Shown here: positions 22,996-36,500 of the stretch, one piece after another | Position numbering within the stretch: position 1 is the stretch's first letter | Layout of the letters: each line of letters begins with the position of its first letter | Source: Nyssa sinensis | Taxonomy: Eukaryota; Streptophyta; Magnoliopsida; Cornales; Nyssaceae | Length of the DNA: 64,000 nt | NCBI GenBank assembly: GCA_008638375.1 | Contig: CM018043.1 | Location: 53,332,947 to 53,396,946 of the forward strand | Direction of reading: 5' to 3' | Notes under the pieces: model-generated | What the model was told of the DNA's origin: nothing | The model's input: the letters and a program-made list of their open reading frames with translations, nothing else | Database searches by the model: none | Translations under genes and position numbers: made by a program

Positions 22996-25900
22996 CGGCT
23001 GAGGACCCCTATAGATTTTTCACGTGGGAAGTTACATATGGAAAGATTTCTCCTCTCGGTGTCAACCAACAAGTAAATTTAATTTTGATCTCTAAAATTT
23101 TGTTATTGCAGATTCTGTTTTTATTCTTTGTTTTTTTTCACATGTTTTCATTTTACACAAACTTTTCTTGATTTTAGTTTTCGCATTGGATTTTGTAGGG
23201 CATCCTCATCAACGGGCAGTTTCCTGGCCCCAACCTTGATTGTGTCACTAATGACAACATAATTATTAATGTCATCAATAAGTTGGATGAGCCTCTCCTC
23301 ATTACATGGTCAGTGTTCTCTTCATTCCTTTTGTTGGTTTGTCTGCACATCCATGCTTCATGGACTTGCATAATTGCATTTGTGTCATTCTCAACTTGGC
23401 TTTATAGTGTTTTCTGCACTGATGCAAATTATATGGGTAATGGGCTTAGAAGGATAAAGCTCAGGTGGATTGTAGATCTCGTAGGCAGTAATGGTCTTGT
23501 GAGAGTTGGGTTCAAAATATGATACCTTGTATATGATGTATCAAGGAGGTCCTAAATGTGGGCTAGGCATGGAGCCATGGGCTAAACTATGTCAACTTGA
23601 GCTCAGACTTGCCATTCAAAGGAATGAATTGAACAGGAGAAAGCTTTCATGGTTTGGATATGTGTATGGAGGCATTTGGGGCAGTAGCTTGTCTAGAGCC
23701 TTAATGCAATTAATGAGTCCCAAACTTCTGAATTATTCCCTCTGTTTGAAATGCTTTTTTTTTTTTGGGAAAACTGTTTCAAATTTATTGATAGGCTTAG
23801 CATTCTCTTCTTCTACAGCCTTAAAAATTTAGCTGATGTCTGGTTTGTGGAGAGGAAGATGTTGCAAAAATTATTTCAGTGTTGTTCAGATTTTCATAGC
23901 TTTTTGTAACTAAATCAAAGGGGAAGAAAATATGAGACTAATTTTTTTTAAGCTCATTGTTAATGTGATACAAATGAGAGTACATTATGCTATTTTTTTG
24001 CCTTGGTGTGTGTGATAGGAGTGAGGGGTCTGGTGAGGTGTTGTTTATTCTTCTTCGTGTTGGATCACCAATTATATATTATTATTATCTGACCAACAAG
24101 ATTTAGGTTGGTTGGTATCTCCTCTAACTCCCCATATGAGAGGTTGAGGGTTCAAGTCCTTAGGGGCAAAGTGTGTATGTGATTTACGTATCAAAAAAAT
24201 TATATATTATCTGTATTTGGATTAAATATTGACTGGGACTCATAAAATATAGTTTTGTGGTGGAAAAACAGGAATGGAATTAAACAGAGAAAGAACCCAT
24301 GGCAAGATGGAGTGCTCGGAACAAATTGCCCAATCCCTCCAAACTCAAACTGGACATATAAGATGCAAGCCAAAGATCAAATCGGAACATTTACTTACTT
24401 CCCTTCAACGTTGATGCATAGAGCTGCCGGTGGTTTTGGGGGTTTCAATGTTGCATCAAGGTCCTTGATACCAGTCCCATATGCCACGCCTGCTGAAGAA
24501 TTTACTTTACTTGTTGGTGATTGGTTTAAGTCTGATCACAAGGTATGTAATTGATAGATTTTTGAAAATTTCCTCAAATGATACCTCCTCGTCATGCCTA
24601 ATTTGTGATTTTCCCCGTCATGTCTAATTTATATTTTTGCCCTTCATTTATTAATCTATTGTGATTTATGCCTCTATTTATGAGTTATTTATGACATTCT
24701 CCATTAATTATAAAGTTAGTTATTATCTCGTTCTGATGTTGATGACTATATCGTTTCTATCGTAGTACACATGATGTTTGTTCATTTGTAGCTACAATGT
24801 ATAGTTGGAGAATGAGTGTTGTGGATCAGATCGAACAGGTGCGTTGCATGTGCACAACACTAGTATATGTATATATAAATGATGTGATGGATGCCCATGG
24901 AACACTTGTCATGGAGGACTAGCAGAATGCACATGTCTGTCCATGAGCAAGTTAAATGAGGTCCATGACATTTGAAACATGAGTTGTAACCTCAAATTCT
25001 GTAGACTTGACACATCTTTTTATTTCATTTCTAACAAAAAGTGTGACTGCCTATTCCAATCAAAGATTTTACTTTCAACTTGACAAAGCTATAAACCTAT
25101 AATTCTAATTACCGAAAATAGGTGTGCCTTTTTCTACACAAATCCAAAAGCAATTCCAAATTTCTGAAGAACACAATAATAATTTTTTTTTAGATGACTC
25201 CATGGTCGGGAAATGCGTATGTAGGCTTGGCTTGCAATAATATGAGGTCAGTGACCAGGATATTTAGCCTCAAAATTTGGATTGTCTAATACTAATAATA
25301 AAAAAAACATGTCTTTCAATCAAATAAAGATAGTGAGAATGAGTGTGAGGAATGGCCTTTTTAACCAGGTCCACAAAGTACTATTATGGGCTCTCAACAT
25401 AGACGGAATAATTTTGTGTTTTTGGCAAAGGTGACTTCCTGGAGATCCAGTTTTGCATCCTTGTGGGGTTTAAATTTGAGGTTTCTTCTTGAACATCTTC
25501 ATTGTAATTGTAAGACAGGAACACTTTGAGTCTGACTATAAAATCAGTTAAGAAAAAAAAAGGGATCATAATGCATATGTGGAGGAGATGAGAAGAATTT
25601 CAGTCGCAGAGAGTAGGGTTGCTATATTTACAGTTGTCAAGGATAGTTCCTCATGCAAGCCCAAAATTGAACTATGACTATTAGATGTCTGTTCTGGTCT
25701 CGCACTTTAAATATGATTGAATTAACATGTTAACAGATATGTGGATGAGTTCCAGTTAATTTATTAGTCCAGGACTAATGATTTCATATATCCCATGCTC
25801 GCAGGAATTACAACAAACATTGGACTCAGGGAATCCTTTTCCTTTTCCTGATGGCATTCTTATAAATGGGCTTCCACAGTCCGCTTCCTTCACCGGTGAA

Positions 25901-27394
25901 AAGGGTAAGCATTCCCATTTAATGTTTATGTTCCACTTTCTCATCTCATTACATTGGTTTCATTTTTTATAAACGTATGCTATTGTTTGAATTCTTTGCC
26001 ATAATCAGTTGTTAAAAATGAAAAATTTTGATATATGCTTTCAGGGAGAACCTATTTGTTTAGGGTGTCAAATGTGGGCTTGACGACTTCAATCAACTTT
26101 AGGATTCAGGGCCATACATTGACACTGGTCGAAGTTGAAGGATCTCATACTATGCAGGAAGTGTATGAATCACTTGACATTCATGTTGGCCAATCTCTGT
26201 CTGTTTTGGTCACCTTAAACGGGTCGCCCATGGACTATTTCATTGTTGCTTCCACTCGTTTTACAAAGCCCATTCTCAATACCACTGCAATTCTTCACTA
26301 TGCTGGTTCTAACACCCCAGCCACTGGGCCACTGCCTATTGGCCCTACTTATCAAATTCACTGGTCTATGAAGCAAGCCAGAACCATAAGGTAATTTACA
26401 TTCTTTGGATTTCTCCATTACTATCCTGTGGAGCCAAACATTTGTTTAGTTATTAATCAGGTTTATTTCTACTTTTTCTATTAAGATGGAATTTGACAGC
26501 AAGTGCAGCCAGGCCCAACCCTCAAGGGTCATTCCATTATGGCACAATACCAATAGGGAGGACACTTTTACTTGCAAACTCAGCAACTAAAATAAATGAG
26601 AAGCTACGTTATGCAGCTAATGGGGTCTCCTATATTAACCCAAGCACCCCACTATTGCTTGCTGACTACTTTAACATCCCCGGAGTATTTGATTTGAACA
26701 CAATCAAAGACACTCCAACTCCTGGCCCTACAATCCTTGGTACCTCGGTCATAAACACTTCTCTTCATGACTTTGTGGAAATCATTTTCCAAAACAATGA
26801 GACCACTATCCAGTCCTGGCATCTTGATGGTTATGATTTCTGGACAGTCGGGTAGGCCTCCATTATTTTATTTTTGTATTGCTTGTACATCATCAAGTAT
26901 AAACCATTTATTCTAACTATTGATCTCTGAAATTTCAGATTTGGTTCTCTCCAGTGGAATCCTTCTATGAGGAAACGGTACAATCTAGCTGATGCTCCCA
27001 CCAGATATACCATTCAGGTAATTGATGGCCATTTCCTCCCTTCCATTGCACAAAGTAGATTTTTTTTTGGAAATTTTACTGTTTAAGCACTATATAAATA
27101 TTGAGAGAATGCAATTCTTCACTTTAGAGTTCTTCTGTTTGGTGCCTTTTTACATAACTAACATTTTCTCAATGTATTTACATTTTTTTCTTGCAGGTAT
27201 ACCCAAATTCTTGGAGTGCAATACTGGTTTCATTCGACAACAAGGGCATGTGGAATTTAAGGTCTGCAATCTGGCCAAGGCAGTATCTAGGACAGCAATT
27301 GTATGTCAGAGTTTCAGACACTGAGCACAACTTGTATACAGAGTATGACATCCCTCCGAATGCATTACTTTGCGGCAAGGCTGCACACTCATAG
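22929..27394 (+). CDS. SKU5-similar (SKS) multicopper-oxidase-like secreted protein, 537 aa (tandem paralogue)
   Basis: Coding exons are 22929-23072, 23199-23308, 24272-24542, 25805-25904, 26045-26390, 26486-26851, 26939-27017 and 27197-27394. Exon lengths match the upstream paralogue except exon 4 (+1 codon), exon 7 (-1 codon) and exon 8 (-2 codons), and all intron phases are equal. The total is 538 codons including TAG. A signal peptide (about residues 1-24, ending VSRVTA) precedes EDPYRFFTWEVTYG. Landmarks are INGQFPGP, WQDGVLGTNCPIPP, RVSNVGLTTSINFRIQGH, IHVGQSLSVLVT, ARPNPQGSFHYG and LDGYDFWTVG. Copper-ligand positions are lost as in the paralogue (LITWNG, QSWHLDGY, no HCH block). It ends ALLCGKAAHS without a hydrophobic anchor. 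It should be secreted to the cell wall and act without oxidase activity; partner and tissue cannot be read from sequence. Confidence 0.93.
24094..24200 (+). mobile_element. Possible SINE-like fragment in intron 2 of the second SKS gene
   Basis: GGTTGGTTGGTATCTCC (box-A-like) is followed about 30 bp later by GGTTCAAGTCC at 24148, which fits the pol III box B consensus GGTTCGANTCC. A short A-rich end (ATCAAAAAAATT) follows. No target duplication was found and no full tRNA fold is present. Confidence 0.35.
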
Positions 27395-27538
27395 AAGGAT
27401 TTGTTGTTGATGTAACATTTTTTTCCCTCTGTTTCTAATTCAGTCACAAGGGAGTGACTGTCCCTAAAAAAAAAAAAAAAAGGGTGGCAAAATTTTATTA
27501 TTGTCATTGTGTTTAGATTTCTTACCAGTCATAATCAT

Positions 27539-27544
27539 AATAAA
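27539..27544 (+). terminator. Polyadenylation signal of the second SKS gene (AATAAA)
   Basis: AATAAA lies 145 bases downstream of the stop codon. It is the first canonical signal after the gene, and a T-rich stretch follows. Confidence 0.5.
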
Positions 27545-29231
27545 GATTTTCTCCTCATTGTCTCATCTATTTAATGTCAGTCCAAAAAATAAATTCTATT
27601 ATTGTGAATATTATGTATCCCAGCTGCCTTTTCCTTATATATTATGCTGTCTTGATAAGTTCCACAGAGATGCATCCAAAATTGGTCTTGATATAGCCAG
27701 TGAAGGGCACATAACTGAAAATATGTTGCATGAATACAAAATATCAACTTGTCGGCATGCTTTTCATAGATTAAATTATTTCGTGGATTGGATTTCACTG
27801 GAATACGTGAATTCGATTTTGTGTAGGATCGTATTGTAGATAGTAGTGCTAAAATCCATGAAATACTAAAAATCCACGTATTGTACGATCAAATTCTTTT
27901 TGAGTAGGAGAGTAGAGCTAAATTATTGGCTTACAGGTTGTTCAATGAGTATCTTGGAACTGGAGAACTAAGCTAGGCGTGCTAAAAAACAAACGTGAGA
28001 ACTAGGAAATCGATCGAACCCGACCTCAATGCGTTTGGATTGGTTCGGGTTAGAAAATTTTTAGAACCGGATATGATGAGTTGGTTCGGGTTGGATTCCC
28101 AGCTTCAATTAATGATGATGTGGCCAAATGTCTGGGAAAAAAATTATGCGGGTAAGGTAACATGGTGATCATGAAAATCAGTTTTAAATATGTAGCATGA
28201 ATGATATTGTGATGATATTCTTATTTAAAATATTTGTTGTTGGTCAAAATTTGTTTTGTATTACCACTGAGTTTTTTCATACTACCTTATCATTGAATTT
28301 TTTTTCAAAGTCTCTCCAACTTTAAGAATTGAAACCAATAGATCTATGTATGTTTATATTTTTGTAGCGGCATCATAGTGCCTCTTTTGATCGGAAAAAA
28401 GTCTAAGTGGAACAGTAGCATAATACTATTCCTACTGTGATTTAAGTATTATTGTGCGCTCTATTGTAATTTGAGTATTACTGTAGACCTCGCATGAATT
28501 TTACAAAATAACAAATCAGTGGAGATAGCAATGAACTATTTTTCCTTCTGATCTCTCTTTCTCTCTCTCTCTGGCCTTGTAGCCCAGTGATAAAAGATAG
28601 AGTTTGTTCGGCCCAAATTCAGGTTATTGATGATTTGGGCCAGGCTGCCCAACTTCTTACACTATGTGAGCTGAAAGTACCGTCGCTTTGGATTTAAGTT
28701 ACATCCTAGCCTAAGTCACACCATATCCGGCCCATTACAACATACAATACTGAATATATAACAAATTAAAATTGTTACATTTTTATTTTTCCTCAACTCA
28801 TTTTTTTTATTTATAATTAATTTAACTCAACTTAACAAAGTCTTATCCTAATTATTTAAATAAATCTTATCTTGCTTTACATTTTTATTCCCACTTTGTA
28901 CCCCAAAAAAAAAAAAATTACAATATTTTTCATATTCTATATTTTTTTTTGGTTTACAACAACTAGATCATATTTGAACATGTTATCGCATATCAAACAA
29001 ATTAGCTTAATAAAAAAGATTCATCTCTCTCATGCACATGACTCTAGTTCGAGTTGTTGTACATACACATTGTATTTAAGATTTCTTCCTTCCCATATTA
29101 CTTGTATAAAAAAAAAATGTTATCATGGGAACAATGTGGAATATGATTGGATCTTGATTGAGATTCAATTCGTTTATCTTGGATTTCATTTATAGAATCT
29201 AAATTAATTTTAATGGTAGAAACAACAAATA
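27545..29231. other. Intergenic spacer with small repeat remnants
   Basis: No gene is visible. Around 28030-28110 the words 'GGTTCGGGTT' and 'AGAACCGG' recur in both orientations, as in small hAT-type elements, but no ends could be fixed. 28555-28740 has a tRNA-like flavour (GCCTTGTAGCCCAGTG...) without a clear box B. Short frames at 27501-27839 and 28872-29195 look accidental. Confidence 0.5.
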
Positions 29232-29689
29232 CACTACAAGAAATCAGATTATTTCCGATGCATATTAGCTGTCAGTTATAGTTTCGCTGGTTACATTAAG
29301 TATTTACAATAGAAACAAATTAAATGTCGAAAATGGTGGGAGAAGGATGACGACATCTTTTTCAACACTACGAGTGGTCGGAAATAATTAAGTATTATCG
29401 TCCAAACTATTCTGTGTCGGAAATAATTAACTATAACCGACCATTTTATCAGTCGGAAATAACTACATTTAATAAAGCATATTTTTCGACGCTATGAGTC
29501 ATTGGAAATAATTAACTGTTACTGACCAAACTATTCTGTGTCAGAAATAATTAACTATTGCCGACAAAACTATTCCATATCGAAAATAATTAACTATAAC
29601 CGACCATCTTTTGAGTCGGAAATAACAGCAGTACATTACGGACGGGTCAGTGTATTAGTTCCAACAAATATATTAGTTAGAACTAACCT

Positions 29690-30130
29690 GTTATGCTAAA
29701 ACATTCGCGCCTCAATCTGTCTAGCCACTCTAAACCTCGCGCCTCTCTCAGTTTCTCGCCGATCTCTCTGATTTCTCACCTCTCTCTGTCTCTCGCCTTT
29801 CGCCGATCTCTGATCTCCGATCTCTCACCTCTCTTTGTCTCACGCCTCTCTCTGTCTCTCGTTCTGCCTCCGTCTTCTTCGTCGTAGAGATCTGCTCAAA
29901 AACACTTCGCTCCTTGATCTATGAAGCCACTCGAAACCTCGCCCCACTCGAAACCTCGTGCCTCTCTCACCGATCTCTCACCTCTCTCTATCTCTATTTC
30001 TCGCCTCTCACCGATCTCTCACCTCTCTCTATCTCTCGTTCTGCCTCCGTCTTCTTCGTTAGAGAGATCTGTGGCCATTGTCTCAAGGAATCCAAGAAGA
30101 AATACACGAAGAAGGATCCAATCGGCATTT
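29690..30130 (+). other. Leader of element C with internal duplication of a CT-rich block
   Basis: A CT-rich region contains two copies of a block ending GTTCTGCCTCCGTCTTCTTC (at about 29861 and 30040). It is the counterpart of the CT-rich leader of element A (minus strand 45334-45520). A donor at about 30132 (TTTTG|GTAGAATAT) is possible. It likely held the promoter and untranslated first exon of the transposase transcript. Confidence 0.4.
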
Positions 30131-30244
30131 TTGGTAGAATATCAACTTTTCTCCCTACCTTTTTCAATTTATTTAGTAAGGTTTATATGTCTTTTGATAT
30201 GGCTGCATTATGATTTGAACCCATAGTTAGGTGTTAAGAGTCAA

Positions 30245-30293
30245 AAATTATTTTTATTTTTATTTTTATTTTTATTTTTATTTTTATTTTTAT
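30245..30293. repeat. Microsatellite of TATTTT units
   Basis: About eight tandem copies of a 6-base unit in the long intron of element C. Confidence 0.9.
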
Positions 30294-31675
30294 AGCAGCC
30301 TCCCCCAACTTTAATTGTTAGATGTTTCATTTTTTTTTTTTTTTCTGTTGTTGCATGCTTCTGTAAATACTAAGCTTGAATATACTTACTGATATGTTTC
30401 TCAACTACAAAATCTTGGACCCCAAATGACACTAAAGGCACATTTAGTTTTTCTGTTATGTTCTATTTTGTGTCTTCTCTTATTTTTGTTGGTGAATGTT
30501 CACAAAAAAAAATTAGTTGGTTTATATTCAAGTAACATTAGCAAGTCTACAGAGCATCAGTGCTTCAAAATTAAGGATTGTAGGCTCTAGCACACTTGAA
30601 AGTGTCTGAAACCTTGGACTCTTGGTATGGCGTCCTTGTAATATCACAATGATGTTTTGAGTTGATATCTTGAGGTGTTACTTTTACCAACTTTGTATAA
30701 GTTGTCGAGATGAAAGGAAAGCATGCTGAGATGACAATTTGTTTATTTATTTATTATTATAAATATTTTTGTTTGTATTTAAAATGCTTTTATCAATATT
30801 TTTTATTGTGTTTTTAGAACACTAAATAATTTTTTTATAGTTGTGGCTTGTGGCTAGGTAGTTTTCCATGTCCTGGGAATGTCCATGACATGGATAACTA
30901 AGCAATTGGTGAATTTGATTATAAACCCGTAACACTAGTTGAGGGAATTTGGTTAAGACATTGTGATTACTAATGTGGCTACTTGAATGCAAAATCATTT
31001 TCTACAAGAACTCCTTTCAAATCAGTTTGGGGAAGCACAAAATGTCACAACCCAAAATCCAACCTATGCGGATAAGGGGTTCGTGATCGGTCACCGAAGC
31101 TTTTTTCAATGATCACAATATTTTTCTCATTTTCATTTAATCAAACGCAGGGGAATAATTTTTTTGTCACATCCACAAAATAAGCTACACAACTTAATCA
31201 GTCGATTCAAAATACCATCATTGAAGATCATAGTTTCCAAGTCAAAGAGTAGCGTAACATTACACAACTTTAATACATAAGATCCCAAAATGTCTAGTCT
31301 ATCTTAGGTTAAGGACTCATAAAAAAGAACTCGCTTCATCACTTAAGCACTTATCCTGCATCACCTAAAAGCAAGTTTTCTAATCCTCACCTAAAAACAT
31401 GGTAAATAACTATAATGAGCTCGACAACTCAGCGAGTATTCCATAACATGCCAAGGGTTTCAAAACTATTATGTAGTACATTCTAAAATATCTATACTTA
31501 TATGGAATTAAAATATATCATATCAAGTACAACAGATCAGATAATAGTATCAAAGTTATTTTTAATAAATTTCAGGTCAATCACAGTTGTAAATCAAAAT
31601 CAATAACATAGCACAATTATAATAATGATCCAATAACATAGTTTGATAATGATGATTAGTATTATAATTCAAACA

Positions 31676-31832
31676 TGGTTCGAAGTCATTTTCAATATCA
31701 ATAGTCATAGTCAAATCAACATCATAGTCTATTATTGTAACTCGATCATAGTTATGGTTCAAAGTCATTTTCAATATCAATAGCCATAGTCAAATCAATA
31801 TCATAGTCTATTCTTGTAACTCGATCATAATT
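31676..31832. repeat. Two tandem copies of a 78-bp unit in the LTR
   Basis: ATGGTTC(G/A)AAGTCATTTTC starts each unit at 31676 and 31754. The same word opens a third, incomplete copy at 31833. Confidence 0.85.
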
Positions 31833-31879
31833 ATGGTTCGATATTCATAAAAGTTCAAATCATTAAAATTCCTCTCCTA

Positions 31880-32036
31880 TGGCCAGCAAATTAGAACTTC
31901 GCTGACTGAGATCAAATTCAATAATACCACCAATATACCTAGTGGTTAGGGTTCAATGGCTAGCAAATTAGAACCCGTTGACTAAGATCAAATTCAATAG
32001 TACCACCAATATACCCCATGGTTAGGGTTCAATAAG
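31880..32036. repeat. Two tandem copies of a 77-bp unit in the LTR
   Basis: GGC(C/T)AGCAAATTAGAAC starts each unit at 31881 and 31958. Both units contain 'ACCACCAATATACC' and end in 'GTTAGGGTTCAAT'. Confidence 0.85.
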
Positions 32037-32769
32037 GTCACAATCTATTCAATAATGACTAATCATAGAAGGGTGTCTCATTTTAAACATCAAAATCATA
32101 TCCAAAATCAATAACATCAATAACAATTTCAATTATTCAAATAAGAGTTTCATATTTAGCCTTTAGTCAAAACAGTTTAGAGATTGGTAAGAAAAACTAT
32201 ATAGTGTCATGAGTATTTTACAGAATATGTTCTTGAATCAGAGGAAAAGACAGTATAGATATCAATGGGTCATTTAAAACATATACTAGGTACAATGTAT
32301 TTGTCAACAAGCTATAAGGAAATGGCAATATCAATAAGTCATTCAAATCGATAACAAATAGTAGGAGTTTATTTTCAAATCATAAAAGAGTTCGATATTT
32401 GTATCTATAATGAAAATCCACCTCAACATGGTATGAAAAACTCACCTGAAGTCCCAAAAGCTTAATCCAAAAATCCTTCCTTAAATGAAGGTCCCTATAA
32501 TCACAATTCAAGATCTTGTTACCTTTTTGTTTAAAGTATCACACAATTCAACCGTTAATTTTAGAGTTCTTCCTATTCCAATTACCATTTTTTCGTAACT
32601 TTATTAAGTCTTAAGGACATGTTGGTCATTTTTTAGTTGTTACCAGGCGTTATTTTACCCACAAGGATATCACCGTTAGGTTCAAAGTGTCGAAAATAAT
32701 TAGTTTAGACTTTTCTAGATCTAAATTTGTATATCTATAGTTCATTTTAAGACACTACAACAAAATGCA

Positions 32770-33182
32770 CTATTAGCAACGCTCGCGTGCGTCGCTAATA
32801 GTGCAATTGAGCGTCGCTAAATACATTTAGCGACGCACAACCGTGCGTTGCTAAGGCGTCACAAATAGTGCCGTCGCTAATACTATTAGCGACGCACGGA
32901 GCCTTTGGTGTCGCAAAATGTTCATATTAGCGACGCTCAATATGCGTCGCTAATAATTGAGTACGGGCATCGCAAATAATACACAAGGGCATAGTAGGCG
33001 TCGCTAAAAGTGAGTATTAGCGACGCCCATATTGTACGTTGCTAAAAGTAAGTATTAGCGACGCCCACATTGTGCGTCGCTAAAAGTGGGTATTAGAGAC
33101 GCCTATTGTGCGTCGCTAATACTGTTTTTAAATTAAATTTTGAATTTTAGCGACACTCTGGTGTGCGTCGCTAAAAGTGTTT
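32770..33182. repeat. Left subterminal repeats of element A
   Basis: Many direct and inverted copies of TAGCGACGCAC / GTGCGTCGCTAA, often as hairpin pairs. In En/Spm such motifs bind the TNPA protein; here the motif is read from sequence and binding is inferred. Confidence 0.85.
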
Positions 33183-33596
33183 TTTTTTGTTTTAGAACCA
33201 TAACTACTTTGTTTTATTTGTTGTTTTGTTCCTGTATCAATCATCCATCCTGATATACAATAAAATCCAAGCATTTTGAAATGAATATATTAAAAAAAAA
33301 AATACATTTATATATATATATATTAAACTAATTATGTACAATTGTAAAAGTATAATTCATCAATAAATAGAAAAATTAAAAATTGTCTCCAAAATGTTAC
33401 TACAGATGTCCATGAAAATAAAAAATAAAAATAACAGGTTCCGATGTAAAACATAAAGACGGCGCGGCAATAATCTCCGATCAATCTGAAGTAAAGATCA
33501 AATGACATATATTAGAACAATTATTAAATATATATGAACATAGAATGTGAATAGTTTTTTTTTTTTCATGCATAAATAGTAAGAACGACATAAAGT

Positions 33597-36500
33597 AGCA
33601 TAAGTCTATTTGATCATTTGTGAGGTGTGTGAGGTGGTTTTGGTGTAGTTAGGCGGATATCCGGCATTTCGATCTGTCAAAACCCCAAAATGGGCATTTT
33701 CGGAGCTGAAACTTGCATAAGTTTCAAACCGGGCATCTGAACAGAGTTTCGTAAGTTCGTGCAAGTCTATTTTATCATTTTTGAGGTGTGTGAGGTGGTT
33801 TCGGTGCAGTTAGGCCGTTATCGGGCATTTTGGTCTGTCAAAACCCCAAAATGGGCCTTTTTGGAGCTGAAACTTGCATAAGTTTCAAACCGGGCATCTG
33901 AACCGAGTTTTGTAAGTTCGTGCAAGTCTATTTTATCATTTGTGAGGTGTGTGATGTGGTTGAGGTGTATTTAGGCTGATATCCGACATTTTGGTCTGTC
34001 AAAACCTCAAAAAAGACTTTTTTGGCACTAAAACTTGCATAAGTTTCAAACCGGGCATCCGAACCGAGTGCCGTAAGTTCGTGCAACTCTATTTTATCAT
34101 TTTTGAGGTGTGTGAGGTGGTTGAGGTGTAGTTAGGCTGATATCCGGCATTTTGGTCTGTCAAAACCCCAAAAAAGACTTTTTTGGCGCTGAAACTTGCA
34201 TAAGTTTCAAACCGGGCATCCGAACCGAGTGCCGTAAGTTCGTGCAAGTCTATTTTATCATTTTTGAGGTGTGTGAGGTGGTTTCGGTGTATTTAGGCTG
34301 ATATCCAAAATTTTGGTCTGTCAAAACCCCAAAAAAGACCTTTTTGGCGCTGAAACTTGCATAAGTTTCAAACCGGGCATCCGAACCGAGTGCCGTAAGT
34401 TCGTGCAAGTCTATTTTATCATTTTTGAGGTGTGTGATGTGGTTTCAGTGTAGTTGGGCTGATATCCGGCATTTTGGTCTGTCAAAACCCCAAAAAGACC
34501 TTTTTGGCGCTGAAACTTGCATAAGTTTCAAACCGGGCATCCCAATCAAGTGTCGTAAGTTCGTACAAGTCTATTTTATCATTTTTGAGGTGTGTGATGT
34601 GTTTTCGGTGTATTTAGGCTGATATCCGGCATTTTGGTCTGTCAAAACACCAAAAAAGACCTTTTTGGCGCTAAAACTTGCATAAGTTTCAAACCGGGCA
34701 TCCGAACCGAGTGCCGTAATTTTGTGCAACTCTATTTTATCATTTTTGAGGTGTGTGAGGTGGTTTCGGTGTAGTTAGGTGGATATCCGGCATTTTGGTC
34801 TGTCAAAACCCCAAAATGGGCCTTTTTGGAGCTGAAACTTGCATAAGTTTCAAACCGGGCATCTGAATCGAGTTCCGTAAGTTCGTGCAGGTCTATTTTA
34901 TCATTTTTGAGGTGTACGATGTGGTTTCGGTGTAGTTAGGCCGTTATCCGGCATTTTGGTCTGTCAAAACCCCAAAATGGGCCTTTTTGGAGCTGAAACT
35001 TGCATAAGTTTCAAACCGGGCATCCGAATCGAGTTCCGTAAGTTCGTGCAGGTCTATTTTATTATTTTTGAGGTGTACGATGTGGTTTCGGTATAGTTAG
35101 GCCGTTATCCGGCATTTTGGTCTGTCAAAACCCCAAAATGGGCATTTTTGGAGCTGAAACTTGCATAAGTTTCAAATCGGGCATCCGAACCGAGTGTCGT
35201 AAGTTCGTGCAAGTCTATTTTATTAATTTTGAGGTTTGTGATGTGGTTTTGGTGTATTTAGGCTGATATCCAAAATTTTGGTCTGTCAAAACTCCAAAAA
35301 AGACTTTTTTCGCTGAAACTTGCATAAGTTTCAAACCGGGCATCCGAACCGAGTGTCGTAAGTTCGTGCAAGTCTATTTTATCATTTTTGAGGTGTGTGA
35401 TGTGGTTTCAGTGTAGTTGGACTGATATCCGGCATTTTGGTTTGTCAAAACCCCAAAAAAGACCTTTTTGGCGTTGAAACTTGCATAAGTTTCAAACCGG
35501 GCATCTCAATCGAGTGTCGAAGTTCGTGCAAGTCTATTTTATCATTTTTGAGGTGTGTGATGTGTTTTCGGTGTATTTAGGCTGATATCCGGCATTTTGG
35601 TCTGTCAAAACCCCAAAAAAGACCTTTTTGGCGCTAAAACTTGCATAAGTTTCAAACCGGGCATCCGAACCGAGTGCCGTAATTTTGTGCAACTCTATTT
35701 TATCATTTTTGAGGTGTGTGAGGTGGTTTCGGTATAGTTAGGTGCATATCCGGCATTTTGGTCTGTCAAAACCCCAAAATAGACCTTTTTGGAGCTGAAA
35801 CTTGCATAAGTTTCAAACCGGGCATCCGAACCGAGTTCCGTAAGTTCGTGCAGGTCTATTTTATCATTTTTGAGGTGTACGATGTGGTTTCAGTGTAGTT
35901 AGGCCGTTATCCGGCATTTTGGTCTGTTAAAACCCCAACATGGGCCTTTTTGGAGCTGAAACTTGCATAAGTTTCAAACCGGGCATCCGAACCGAGTGTC
36001 GTAAGTTTGTGCAAGTCTATTTTATTATTTTTGAGGTTTTTGATGTGGTTTTGGTGTAGTTAGGCTGATATTCAGCATTTTGGTCTGTCAAAACCCCAAA
36101 AAAGACCTTTTTGACGCTGAAACTTGCATAAGTTTCAAACCGGGCATCCGAACCGAGTGCCGTAAGTTTGTGCAACTCTATTTTATTATTTTTGAGGTGT
36201 GTGAGGTGGTTTTGGTGTAGTAAGGCTGATATCCGGCATTTTGGTCTGTCAAAACCCCAAAAAAGACCTTTTTGGCGTTGAAACTTGCATAAGTTTCAAA
36301 CCGGGCATTCGAACCGAGTGTCGTAACTTCGTACAACTCTAGTTTATCATTTTTGAGGTGTGTGATATGGTTTCGGTGTAGTTAGGCTGATATCCGGTAT
36401 TTTGGTCTGTCAAAACCCCAAAAAAGACCTTTTTGGCGCTGAAACTTGCATAAGTTTCAAACCGGGCATCCGAACCGAGTGCCGTAAGTTTGTGTAAGTC

